Shown here: positions 1 to 8,186 of the stretch, piece after piece
Numbering within the stretch: the first letter of the stretch is position 1
Layout of the letters: each line of letters begins with the position of its first letter
Source of the DNA: Streptomyces musisoli
GTDB lineage: Bacteria > Actinomycetota > Actinomycetes > Streptomycetales > Streptomycetaceae
Reading direction: 5' to 3'
NCBI RefSeq assembly: GCF_016741855.1
Contig: NZ_JAERRH010000017.1
Span: 1 to 64,000 of the forward strand
DNA: 64,000 nt
The notes under the pieces: generated by a model
The model's database searches: none
What the model saw: the letters and a program-made list of their open reading frames with translations, nothing else
Told to the model about the DNA's origin: nothing
Program-made: the position numbers and the translations under genes

Positions 1-1
1 C

Positions 2-3000
2 GTCGTCCCGTGCCAGGAGGCGGCCCGGGACAGCGGCCTCGAAGCGGACCACGTGGGCGAGTGGCGGGACATCTACGACGCCCTGCCCATCGTTCCCCGG
101 GAAGCCGCCTTCGGGCAGAACTTCGTGGGCTGGAACAGCAGTTACGACGCGAGCCCGATCCCGGTCGAGCAGATGCGGGAGTGGCGGGACGCCACCGTGG
201 CCCGCATCCTGGCCCTGCGGCCCCGCCGGGTGCTGGAGGTCGGCGTCGGCACCGGCCTGCTGCTCTCGCAGATCGCACCGCACTGCGAGGCCTACTGGGC
301 GACCGACTTCTCCGCCACCGCGATCGACGCGCTGGCCGGCCAGGTGGCGCGGGAGGAGCGGCTGGCCGGGCGTGTGGTGCTCCAGACCCGCCCGGCGCAC
401 GACACCGACGGGCTGCCGGCCGGGCGGTTCGACACCATCGTGCTGAACTCGGTGGTGCAGTACTTCCCGTCCGCCGACTACCTCGCGGACGTGATCGACC
501 GGCTGATGCGGCTGCTCGCCCCCGGCGGCGCCCTCTTCGTCGGCGACGTCCGCAACCTGCGGCTGCTGCGCCCGCTGGCGACGGCCGTCCAGCTCCACCG
601 GGCCGACGACGGTGCCGACCTGTCCTCGGTGCGCCGGGCCGTGGAGCAGGCCCTCCTGGTGGAGAAGGAACTCCTGGTCGACCCGGACTTCTTCACCGTC
701 CTGCGCGACCGCGGCACCGTCGGGGCCGTGACCGTGGAGGTAAAGCGCGGCCGGCACCACAACGAGCTGACCCGCTACCGCTACGACGTCACCCTGCACG
801 AGCGGTCGGCCGTCCCGGCGGCACCGGCCGCGGCGCGGGAGCTGGCCTGGGGCCGTGAGGTCGCCGGCCTCGCGGAGGTGCGCGAGCTGCTCGCCCGGCC
901 CGGCGCGGACCCGGTGCGCATCACCGGGGTGCCGAACCGGCGCGTCGCCCGCGAGGCGGCGCTGGCCCGGGCGGTGCAGAACGGGGACGGCACGCTCGCC
1001 GAACTGCTGGACCGGCTGCACGGCCCGGACGGCGGCGACCTGCCCGACCCGGAGGACTTCCGTGCGCTCGGCGACGAACTCGGCCGCCGGGTGGACGTCA
1101 CCTGGTCGGCCGGCGCACCCGACGCCCTGGACGTCGTCATCGGCGGCGCGCCGGGAGCGGCCCCGGTCGAGGCCTACCGGCCGCTGCGGCCGGCCGGCAC
1201 CGCGCTGTCCTCGCTCACCAACCGCCCGACCGGAAGCCGCGCCACGGGCGCCCTCGTCGGCACGCTCCGCGACCGGCTGCGCGACCGGCTGCCCGACTAC
1301 CTCGTGCCATCGGCCGTGGTCGTCCTGGACGCACTGCCGCTGACCCCCAGCGGCAAGGTCGACCGCCGCGCACTGCCCGCCCCCGACCTGGGCACGGCCG
1401 CGATCGGGCGGGCGCCGCGGACCCCGCAGGAACAACTGCTCGCCGACCTCTTCGCCGACGTGCTCGGGCTGCCCGGGGTCGGCGTCGAGGACAGCTTCTT
1501 CGACCTCGGCGGGCATTCCCTGCTGGCGACCCGGCTGGCCTCCCGGGTCCGGGCGGCCTTCGGCGCGGAGCTAGAGGTCCGCACGCTCTTCGAGCACCCG
1601 ACCGTGGCGGCCCTGGCGGCCCGTCTCGACGGCGCGGTCACGCAGCGGCCCCCACTGACCGCCCGTCCGCGGCCCGTGGGGGCACCCCCGGACGGTGACG
1701 GGGGGAGGATCCCGCTGTCCTTCGCCCAGCAGCGCCTGTGGTTCCTGCACCGGATGGACGGGCCGAGCGCCACCTACAACATGCCGCTCGCGCTGCGCCT
1801 GGACGGCGAGCTGGACCGGTCGGCGCTGCATGCCGCGCTCGCCGACGTGGTCGCCCGGCACGAGAGCCTGCGGACGGTCCTGCGCGAGGCGGACGGGGTG
1901 CCGTACCAGCTCGTGCTGGGCGCGGACGAGGCCCGCCCCGAACTGCCCGTCGTCGACGTCGATGACACGAGGCTGCCCGGCCGGCTGGCGGAGGGGGCCC
2001 GGCGCGGCTTCGACCTGGCCGCCGAGCCACCGGTCCGCGCGGAGCTCCTCGCGCTCGCCCCCGACCGGCACGTGCTGCTGCTCGTGGTGCACCACATCGC
2101 GGCCGACGGCTGGTCGATGGGCCCGCTCTCCCGCGACCTGGCGACGGCCTACGCGGCCCGCTGCCGGGGCGAGGAACCGCAGTGGTCCCCGCTGCCGGTG
2201 CAGTACGCCGACTACACCCACTGGCAACGCGATCTGCTCGGCGACGCCGCCGACCCGGACAGCCTGTTCGCCCGGCAACTCGCCTACTGGCGCGCGGAGC
2301 TGACCGGGGTGCCGCAGCGGCTGCACCTGCCCACGGACCGGCCCCGGCCGGCCGTGGCCTCCCAGCTCGGCGGCAAGGTCGTCGTCCGGCTGGACGCCGA
2401 ACTGCACCGGGCGCTGCGGGACCTGGCCACCGCGCGCGGCGCCAGTATGTTCATGGTGCTCCAGGCCGGCCTCGCCGCGCTGCTCACCCGGCTCGGCGCC
2501 GGCACCGACATCCCGATCGGCAGCCCCATCGCCGGGCGCACCGACCAGGCCCTGGACGACCTCGTCGGGTTCATGGTCAACACCCTGGTGCTGCGCACCG
2601 ACACGAGCGGCGACCCCTGCTTCGACGAACTGCTCGGCCGGGTACGGCAGAAGGCCCTGTCCGCGTACGCCCACCAGGACGTGCCGTTCGAGTACCTGGT
2701 CGAGGTGGTCAACCCCGCCCGGTCGCTGTCGCACCACCCGCTGTTCCAGATCATGCTGGCCTTGCAGAACGCGCCGTTGGGCGAGTTCACGCTGCCGGGT
2801 CTGTCGACCGCCTACCTGGAGGCCCCGACCGGCACCGCGCGGGTCGACCTGACGTTCAGCCTGGCCGAGCAGTACCGGCCGGACGGCGGCCCCGACGGCA
2901 TGGTCGGCGCGGTGGAGTACGCCACCGATCTGTTCGACCCGGCCACCGTGGAGTCGCTGTTCGACCGCTGGGCACGGCTGCTGCGCGCGGTGGTCGCCGA

Positions 3001-5641
3001 CCCCGGCCGGCCGATCGGCCGGATCGACATCCTGTCCGGCGAGGAGCGCCACCGGCTGCTGTCCGAGTTCAACGACACCGCCGTGGAGCTGCCCGAGGCC
3101 GGGCTGCCGGAGCTGTTCGCCCGGCAGGCGCGAGCCACCCCCGATGCGGTGGCCGTCGTGGCGGGCGGCACCGAGCTGACCTACCGGGAACTCGACCTGC
3201 GGGCCAACCGCCTCGCCCGGGCGATGATCCGCCAGGGCGTGGTGCCGGAGACGCCGGTGGCGGTACTGCTGGAGCGCTCGGCCGACCTGGTCGTGGCGGT
3301 CCTGGCGATCATCAAGGCGGGCGGCGCCTACGTGCCCCTCGACTCGCGGTTCCCGCAGTCCCGCATCGACCTGATCCTCCAGGAGGTCGGGGCCTCGCTG
3401 GTCCTGACCGAGGACGTGCTGACCGCACTGATCCAGGCGGAGACCGACTCCTCGGACCCTGAAGTGCCTTGTCACCCGCAGCAGTTGGCGTACGTTATGT
3501 ACACCTCCGGCTCGACCGGGCGCCCGAAGGGCGTGGCCGTCACCCACCGCGACGTGGTGGCCCACGCCCTGACCCCCTGCTGGCGCGACGGCGGACACGA
3601 GCGGGTGCTGCTGCACTCCCCCACCGCGTTCGACCTCTCGACGTACGAGCACTGGGTGCCCCTGCTCGGCGGCGGCCGGATCGTGGTCGCACCGCCCGGA
3701 CGGCTCGACCTCGACCAGCTCCACCGGACGGTCGAAGAGCACCAGGTGACCGGGCTGTGGCTGACGGCCGGCCTGTTCCGCCTGGTCGCCGAGGAGCGGC
3801 CGGACCTGCTCGCGGGAGTCCGCGAGGTGTGGACCGGCGGTGACGTGGTCTCCCCGGCCGCCGTCGCCCGGGTGCAGGCGGCCTGCCCCGGCCTGCTGGT
3901 GGTCAACGGCTACGGCCCCACCGAGGCCACGACCCTGGCCACCTGCCACCCGGTGCACACCCTCTCCGAGCACGCCGCGACCGTGCCGATCGGCCGGCCG
4001 ATGGCGAACATGCGCGCCTACGTGCTCGACGCCGCGCTGCGGCCGGTGCCGCCCGGCGTGGTCGGCGAGCTGTACCTCGCGGGGGTGGGCGTGGCCCGGG
4101 GCTACGCCGGCCGGCCCGGCCTGACCGTACAGCGGTTCACCGCCGACCCCTACGGGCCGCCCGGGAGCCGGATGTACCGCACGGGCGACCTGGCGTGGTG
4201 GACGGCCTGGGGGTCCGAGCGGCCGGAGGCCCAGGAAGGCGTGCTGGAGTTCGCCGGACGGGCCGACGACCAGGTCAAGCTGCGCGGCTTCAGGATCGAG
4301 CCCGGCGAGATCGAGGCGGTGCTCGCGAGCTGCCCGGGCGTCGCCCAGGCCGCCGTCGTCGTCCGCGAGGACCATGCGGACGACAAGCGGCTCGTCGCCT
4401 ACCTGGTGCCCGCTCCCGAGGGGGCGCCCGAGGCGGTCGAGCTGTCCGACCGGATGCGCCGCGAACTGCCCGAGTACATGGTGCCGTCGGCGTTCGTCGC
4501 CCTGGACGCACTGCCGTTGACCGCCAACGGCAAGCTGGACCGGGCCGCCCTGCCGGCCCCCGACTACGGCGCGCCGGGCACCGGGCGCGGCCCCCGGACA
4601 CCGCAGGAAGAGCTGCTGTGCGACCTCTTCGCCCAGGTGCTCGGCCGGGAACAGGTCCACATCGACGACAGCTTCTTCGACCTGGGCGGGCACTCGCTGC
4701 TCGCCGCCCGCCTGGTCTCCCGCGTCCGCGAGACCCTCGGCGTCGAGGTGGGCCTGCGCACGCTGTTCGAAGCGCCCACCGTGGCCGGGCTCACCGAACG
4801 CCTGGTCATGAACGATCCCGACGACGCGTTGGACGTGGTGCTGCCGCTGCGCACGACCGGGAGCAGGACACCGCTGTTCTGCATCCACCCCGGCGGCGGC
4901 ATCAGCTGGTCGTACAGCGGGCTCCTGAACCACATCGGTGCCGAGTACCCGGTCTACGCCATCCAGGCGCGCGGCCTCGGCCGCCCCGAGCCCCGGCCGG
5001 AGTCCTTCGAGGAGATGGCGGCCGACTACGCCCACCAGATCCGCAAGATCCAGCCCGAGGGCCCGTACCTGCTGCTCGGCTGGTCCGCCGGCGGGCTGAT
5101 CGCCCACGCGATCGCCTGCGAGCTGCAGGCGCAAGGCGAGCGGACGGCGCTGCTGGCGATCCTCGACGCCTACCCGGTGAAGGACGTGGCGTTCGAGGAG
5201 GTGCCCGTGCCCACCGAGCGGGACGTGCTCGTCGGTGTGCTCGACTGCGACCCGGACGAGCTGGGCGACCGGCCGCTGACCTATGCCGAGGTCGCCGACT
5301 TCCTGCGCGAGCGGGGCAGCGCGCTGGCCGGCCTGACGGGGCAGCAGATCGAGATCGTCGTCCAGATCATGATCAACAACGCGAGGCTGGCGGTCGACTT
5401 CGTCCCGGGCACGTTCGACGGAGACCTGCTGCTGTTCAACTCCACGATCGACCGGGACCGGGACGACGCCGGGCCCGGGACCTGGCGCCCGTACATCACC
5501 GGCCGCATCGAGTCGCACGAGATCACCACCCGGCACGACCGGATGACCCAGGCCGGCTCCCTCGCCCAGATCGGACCGGTTCTGGCCGCCAGGCTGGCCG
5601 AGGCCACCGGTGACACCCCGACCCGCAACCAGGAGGACTGA
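2..5641 (+). CDS. Nonribosomal peptide synthetase, C-terminal part (MT-A-PCP-C-A-PCP-TE), 5' end outside window
   Basis: The frame is open from base 2, so the protein enters from upstream; about 1,879 residues are visible. Domains in order: a SAM-dependent N-methyltransferase (motif LEVGVGTGL near 230) embedded in an adenylation domain whose A10 piece (LTPSGKVDRR) resumes near 1,340; a carrier protein (GGHSL, serine at 1517); an LCL-like condensation domain (about 1,710-2,990, HHIAADG near 2,090); a complete adenylation domain (about 3,110-4,560, YTSGSTGRPKG); a second carrier (serine at 4694); and a terminal thioesterase (GWSAGG, serine at 5084; ILDAYP; TRHDRM). It therefore activates an N-methylated residue, condenses it with a last amino acid and releases the chain. 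Aligned by eye to GrsA, the second A domain reads D-L-Y-W-W-G-G-T-L-K. The W..GGT core recalls valine-type codes, but the prediction is weak. The product is unknown. Confidence 0.95.
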   Translation, partial: VVPCQEAARDSGLEADHVGEWRDIYDALPIVPREAAFGQNFVGWNSSYDASPIPVEQMREWRDATVARILALRPRRVLEVGVGTGLLLSQIAPHCEAYWATDFSATAIDALAGQVAREERLAGRVVLQTRPAHDTDGLPAGRFDTIVLNSVVQYFPSADYLADVIDRLMRLLAPGGALFVGDVRNLRLLRPLATAVQLHRADDGADLSSVRRAVEQALLVEKELLVDPDFFTVLRDRGTVGAVTVEVKRGRHHNELTRYRYDVTLHERSAVPAAPAAARELAWGREVAGLAEVRELLARPGADPVRITGVPNRRVAREAALARAVQNGDGTLAELLDRLHGPDGGDLPDPEDFRALGDELGRRVDVTWSAGAPDALDVVIGGAPGAAPVEAYRPLRPAGTALSSLTNRPTGSRATGALVGTLRDRLRDRLPDYLVPSAVVVLDALPLTPSGKVDRRALPAPDLGTAAIGRAPRTPQEQLLADLFADVLGLPGVGVEDSFFDLGGHSLLATRLASRVRAAFGAELEVRTLFEHPTVAALAARLDGAVTQRPPLTARPRPVGAPPDGDGGRIPLSFAQQRLWFLHRMDGPSATYNMPLALRLDGELDRSALHAALADVVARHESLRTVLREADGVPYQLVLGADEARPELPVVDVDDTRLPGRLAEGARRGFDLAAEPPVRAELLALAPDRHVLLLVVHHIAADGWSMGPLSRDLATAYAARCRGEEPQWSPLPVQYADYTHWQRDLLGDAADPDSLFARQLAYWRAELTGVPQRLHLPTDRPRPAVASQLGGKVVVRLDAELHRALRDLATARGASMFMVLQAGLAALLTRLGAGTDIPIGSPIAGRTDQALDDLVGFMVNTLVLRTDTSGDPCFDELLGRVRQKALSAYAHQDVPFEYLVEVVNPARSLSHHPLFQIMLALQNAPLGEFTLPGLSTAYLEAPTGTARVDLTFSLAEQYRPDGGPDGMVGAVEYATDLFDPATVESLFDRWARLLRAVVADPGRPIGRIDILSGEERHRLLSEFNDTAVELPEAGLPELFARQARATPDAVAVVAGGTELTYRELDLRANRLARAMIRQGVVPETPVAVLLERSADLVVAVLAIIKAGGAYVPLDSRFPQSRIDLILQEVGASLVLTEDVLTALIQAETDSSDPEVPCHPQQLAYVMYTSGSTGRPKGVAVTHRDVVAHALTPCWRDGGHERVLLHSPTAFDLSTYEHWVPLLGGGRIVVAPPGRLDLDQLHRTVEEHQVTGLWLTAGLFRLVAEERPDLLAGVREVWTGGDVVSPAAVARVQAACPGLLVVNGYGPTEATTLATCHPVHTLSEHAATVPIGRPMANMRAYVLDAALRPVPPGVVGELYLAGVGVARGYAGRPGLTVQRFTADPYGPPGSRMYRTGDLAWWTAWGSERPEAQEGVLEFAGRADDQVKLRGFRIEPGEIEAVLASCPGVAQAAVVVREDHADDKRLVAYLVPAPEGAPEAVELSDRMRRELPEYMVPSAFVALDALPLTANGKLDRAALPAPDYGAPGTGRGPRTPQEELLCDLFAQVLGREQVHIDDSFFDLGGHSLLAARLVSRVRETLGVEVGLRTLFEAPTVAGLTERLVMNDPDDALDVVLPLRTTGSRTPLFCIHPGGGISWSYSGLLNHIGAEYPVYAIQARGLGRPEPRPESFEEMAADYAHQIRKIQPEGPYLLLGWSAGGLIAHAIACELQAQGERTALLAILDAYPVKDVAFEEVPVPTERDVLVGVLDCDPDELGDRPLTYAEVADFLRERGSALAGLTGQQIEIVVQIMINNARLAVDFVPGTFDGDLLLFNSTIDRDRDDAGPGTWRPYITGRIESHEITTRHDRMTQAGSLAQIGPVLAARLAEATGDTPTRNQED

Positions 5642-5646
5642 TTCCC

Positions 5647-5862
5647 ATGACCAACCCGTTCGAGGACCAGGACGGCACCTTCCTCGTGCTCGTCAACCAC
5701 GAGAACCAGCACTCGCTGTGGCCGCAGTTCGCGGACGTCCCCGCCGGCTGGACCGTCGCCCATGGCCCCGGCACCCACGCCGCATGCCTGGAGTACGTCG
5801 AGCAGGCCTGGACCGACATGCGGCCCAAGAGCCTCGCCGACGCCATGGACGCCCAGCGGTAG
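5647..5862 (+). CDS. MbtH-like protein
   Basis: A 71-residue protein starting 5 bases after the NRPS stop, with a GGAGG ribosome site inside the last NRPS codons (about 5632-5637). It shows the family signature: NHENQHSLWP near the N-terminus, AGWTVAHG in the middle and WTDMRPKSLADAM at the end. MbtH-like proteins bind NRPS adenylation domains and are often needed for their folding or activity. The tight coupling to the NRPS indicates it serves the adjacent A domains. Full length for the family, nothing missing. Confidence 0.97.
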   Translation: MTNPFEDQDGTFLVLVNHENQHSLWPQFADVPAGWTVAHGPGTHAACLEYVEQAWTDMRPKSLADAMDAQR

Positions 5863-5872
5863 CGCGACCGAC

Positions 5873-7120
5873 GTGACCTCCACCGACACTCTGGGCGGGG
5901 CCCGCGGCGACGCGGGCCCCGCCCGGCCCGGCGACCTCGCCGCGGCGCTGCACACGCCCGAGGCCCGCCGGGACCCGTACCCGCTCTACGCCCGCATGCG
6001 CCGCGAGAGCCCGGTCCACCGCAGCGCCCAGGGCATCTGGTACCTCACCCGGTACGCCGACGTCGAGGCGGCCCTGGGCGACCTGCGGCTGTCCAACGAC
6101 CGGGACCGGATGACCCGCGCCTACAGCGCGCTCGGCGGCGACCTCAAGGCCTTCAGCCGGCTCACCGACCGGCTGGGCCGGGTGATGAGCAACACCGACC
6201 CGCCGGACCACGCCCGGCTGCGCAAGCTGGCCAACCGCGCCTTCACCGCCCGGCGCGTCGAAGCCCTGCGCGGCGGCATCCAGCGGATCGTCGACCGGCT
6301 CGTCGACGAGGCGGTCGCGGCGGGGCCGTCCATGGATCTGATCGAGGCGGTCGCCTCCCCGCTGCCGCTGTCCGTCGTCTGCGAGCTGTTCGGCATCCCG
6401 CCCGACGACCGCCCGCAGGTCAAGAGCTGGTTCCGCCGCTTCGGACGGCTCTCCGAGGACATCGGCAAGTCCGAGGCGGCGATCGAGCAGTACGAGGAGT
6501 ACCTCGCCCGGCTCGTCCGCATGCGCCGGGCCGACCCGGGCGACGACCTGGTCAGCGCCCTGGTCGCGACGCAGGCACAGGACGACCGGCTCACCGACTC
6601 CGAACTGCTGGCCACCTGCTTCGTGCTGATCACCGCGGGGGACGAGACGACCACCCACCTGGTCGGCAACGGCACGCTCGCCCTGCTGCGCCACCCCGAC
6701 CAGCTGGCCCGGCTGCGTGCGGACCCGGCGCTGATCCGCACGGCCGTCGACGAACTCACCCGCTACGACACACCCACCCAGGCGATCGTCCGGGTCGCGG
6801 CCGAGGACGTCGGGATCGGCGGGCGGACGCTGCGCGAGGGCGAGCTGGCGTACCTGTTCCTCGCCGCGACCAACCGTGACCCCGAGCGCTTCGAGGACCC
6901 CGACCGGCTCGATCTGACCCGCTCCGGCAACCGGCACCTGAGCTTCGGCAACGGCCCGCACTTCTGCCTCGGCGCCCCGCTGGCCAGGCTCCAGGCGGAG
7001 GTGGCCATCGGCACGCTGGTCCGGCGGCTCCCGCACCTGCGGCTGGCCGACGGCGCGGTCCTCGACTGGCGGCCCAACCCCTTGCAACGACGGCTGAGCA
7101 CCCTCCCGCTCACCTACTGA
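5873..7120 (+). CDS. Cytochrome P450, NRPS-cluster tailoring enzyme
   Basis: A 415-residue bacterial class I P450. The I-helix reads ITAGDETTTHL, with the usual acid-threonine pair for oxygen activation; the ExxR helix is ELTRYD; and the heme loop is FGNGPHFCLGAPLARLQAE with the cysteine ligand. The GTG at 5873 is preferred: it lies 10 bases after the mbtH-like stop and gives the normal P450 N-terminus, whereas an ATG at 5762 would run through the mbtH-like gene. It probably oxidises the NRPS product or a carrier-bound amino acid. Substrate and reaction cannot be told from sequence. No ferredoxin gene lies next to it. Confidence 0.95.
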   Translation: MTSTDTLGGARGDAGPARPGDLAAALHTPEARRDPYPLYARMRRESPVHRSAQGIWYLTRYADVEAALGDLRLSNDRDRMTRAYSALGGDLKAFSRLTDRLGRVMSNTDPPDHARLRKLANRAFTARRVEALRGGIQRIVDRLVDEAVAAGPSMDLIEAVASPLPLSVVCELFGIPPDDRPQVKSWFRRFGRLSEDIGKSEAAIEQYEEYLARLVRMRRADPGDDLVSALVATQAQDDRLTDSELLATCFVLITAGDETTTHLVGNGTLALLRHPDQLARLRADPALIRTAVDELTRYDTPTQAIVRVAAEDVGIGGRTLREGELAYLFLAATNRDPERFEDPDRLDLTRSGNRHLSFGNGPHFCLGAPLARLQAEVAIGTLVRRLPHLRLADGAVLDWRPNPLQRRLSTLPLTY

Positions 7121-7149
7121 CACCCGAACGAGACGAAGGAGAACCGACC

Positions 7150-7887
7150 ATGGCCCGAGAGTTCGAGGTCCGCCGGGAGCAGGACCTGGCCGCCACGCCC
7201 GAGCAGGTCTGGCAGGCGGTCGCCACCGGCGCCGGCAACCTCGGCTGGCTGTACCCCATGGAGGTCGAGCCGCGCGTCGGCGGAAAGGTCACCCGGGCCG
7301 ACGGCACCGTCGTGGCGTGGGAGCCGCCGCACCACTTCGCCGTGCGCGTGGCGCTGGACGACGGGTTCTCCAACACGCTCACCTACCGGATCGAGCCGCT
7401 CGACGACGCAACGACCCACCTGCGGATGGGAATCCACTGGGTGCACACGGGAGTCGTCGACGACTACTGGGACACCAAGGCGGACGCGGCCGAGAAGCAC
7501 GTCGACTTCTACCAGCACGGCCTCGCCGAGTACCTGCGGCACTTCGCCGGCCGCCCCGCCGTCTACGTCAAGGCCGGCCGTGACGAGCGCACCGACGACC
7601 CCGCCGACTTCGCCGCCCTGCGCCGGCGCCTCGGCCTCGCCGACGACGCGGCCGTCGGCGACCGGTTGTCGCTCGACCTGCCGGGTGCGGACGGCGGCTC
7701 CGAGGAGGTGGTCGTGGACTGGCTCAGCCCCGACTTCGTCGGCCTGCGCGGCCCGGACGCCCTGTACCGGTTCTTCAACGGCAGCTCATGGAACTGGCCG
7801 ATCTGGCTGGGCCACCACGTGTTCGCCGCGGACACGGACGAACAGCAGGTCACCAAGGCGTGGAGCGCCTGGCTCAACGGCGCCTGA
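7150..7887 (+). CDS. SRPBCC (START/AHSA1-like) family protein
   Basis: A 245-residue protein 29 bases after the P450, with AAGGAGAA as ribosome site. The first 140 residues match the SRPBCC fold pattern: an opening EVRREQDLAATPEQVWQAV followed by GGKVTRADGTVVAWEPPHHF. This fold forms a deep hydrophobic cavity and occurs in ligand-binding proteins, cyclases and activators. The last 100 residues (from about RTDDPADFAALRR) look like a shorter second unit with the same WxP-rich character. Its place in the operon suggests a role in modifying or holding the peptide product; there is no direct evidence for a reaction. Confidence 0.8.
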   Translation: MAREFEVRREQDLAATPEQVWQAVATGAGNLGWLYPMEVEPRVGGKVTRADGTVVAWEPPHHFAVRVALDDGFSNTLTYRIEPLDDATTHLRMGIHWVHTGVVDDYWDTKADAAEKHVDFYQHGLAEYLRHFAGRPAVYVKAGRDERTDDPADFAALRRRLGLADDAAVGDRLSLDLPGADGGSEEVVVDWLSPDFVGLRGPDALYRFFNGSSWNWPIWLGHHVFAADTDEQQVTKAWSAWLNGA

Positions 7888-7918
7888 CCCGTCGTACGAC
7901 ACAACCGGAGGATCCCTG

Positions 7919-8107
7919 GTGGAAACACTGCTCTACGCCGCCGAACTCGTGCAGGACGGCGGTACCTACAAGCTCGTCGTGCAGGACGTGGTACGGGACA
8001 CGGTCCAGGTCACCCCTGTCCCCAAGTCCGCGGTGGACAGGCTCCCGACGTTCCTGTCGGTGCTGAGTTCCAAGCTCGGCTCCGCGTCGGCACGCGGCCG
8101 CTGGTAG
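7919..8107 (+). CDS. Small protein of unknown function, last gene of the NRPS operon
   Basis: A 62-residue frame with a GTG start and a strong GGAGGA ribosome site at 7907-7912, six bases upstream. It begins VETLLYAAELVQDGG, continues KLVVQDVVRDTVQVTP and ends GSASARGRW; no cysteines, signal peptide or membrane segment. It starts 31 bases after the SRPBCC gene and ends just before a strong hairpin, so it is most likely the last member of the operon. I do not recognise the family. The alternating hydrophobic strands would fit a small beta-rich protein, but this is only an impression. Confidence 0.7.
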   Translation: METLLYAAELVQDGGTYKLVVQDVVRDTVQVTPVPKSAVDRLPTFLSVLSSKLGSASARGRW

Positions 8108-8123
8108 ACCTCTTCCGGCGTCC

Positions 8124-8172
8124 CGAGGCCGGTGCCGTCCGGTGCGGCGGCTCCCGGACGGCACCGGCCTCG
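8124..8172. terminator. 19-bp hairpin between convergent operons
   Basis: Bases 8124-8142 are perfectly complementary to 8154-8172, with an 11-base loop. The hairpin lies between the stop of the 62-residue gene (8107, plus) and the stop of the FAD oxidoreductase (8187, minus). It has no long U-tract, as is common in Streptomyces. It probably ends both transcripts. Confidence 0.85.
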
Positions 8173-8186
8173 CGCCACGCCCCGCG

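Noticed and set aside
1571..5536. A 1,321-codon open frame on the minus strand opposite the NRPS gene
   Set aside because: It is Gly/Arg/His/Val-rich shadow sequence without domains; the plus frame is a full NRPS.
2..8107. Thaxtomin cluster (NRPS with embedded N-methyltransferase, MbtH, P450)
   Set aside because: Thaxtomin uses two separate one-module synthetases, with a nitric oxide synthase and a nitrating P450; here one chain holds two modules and none of these extra genes are seen.
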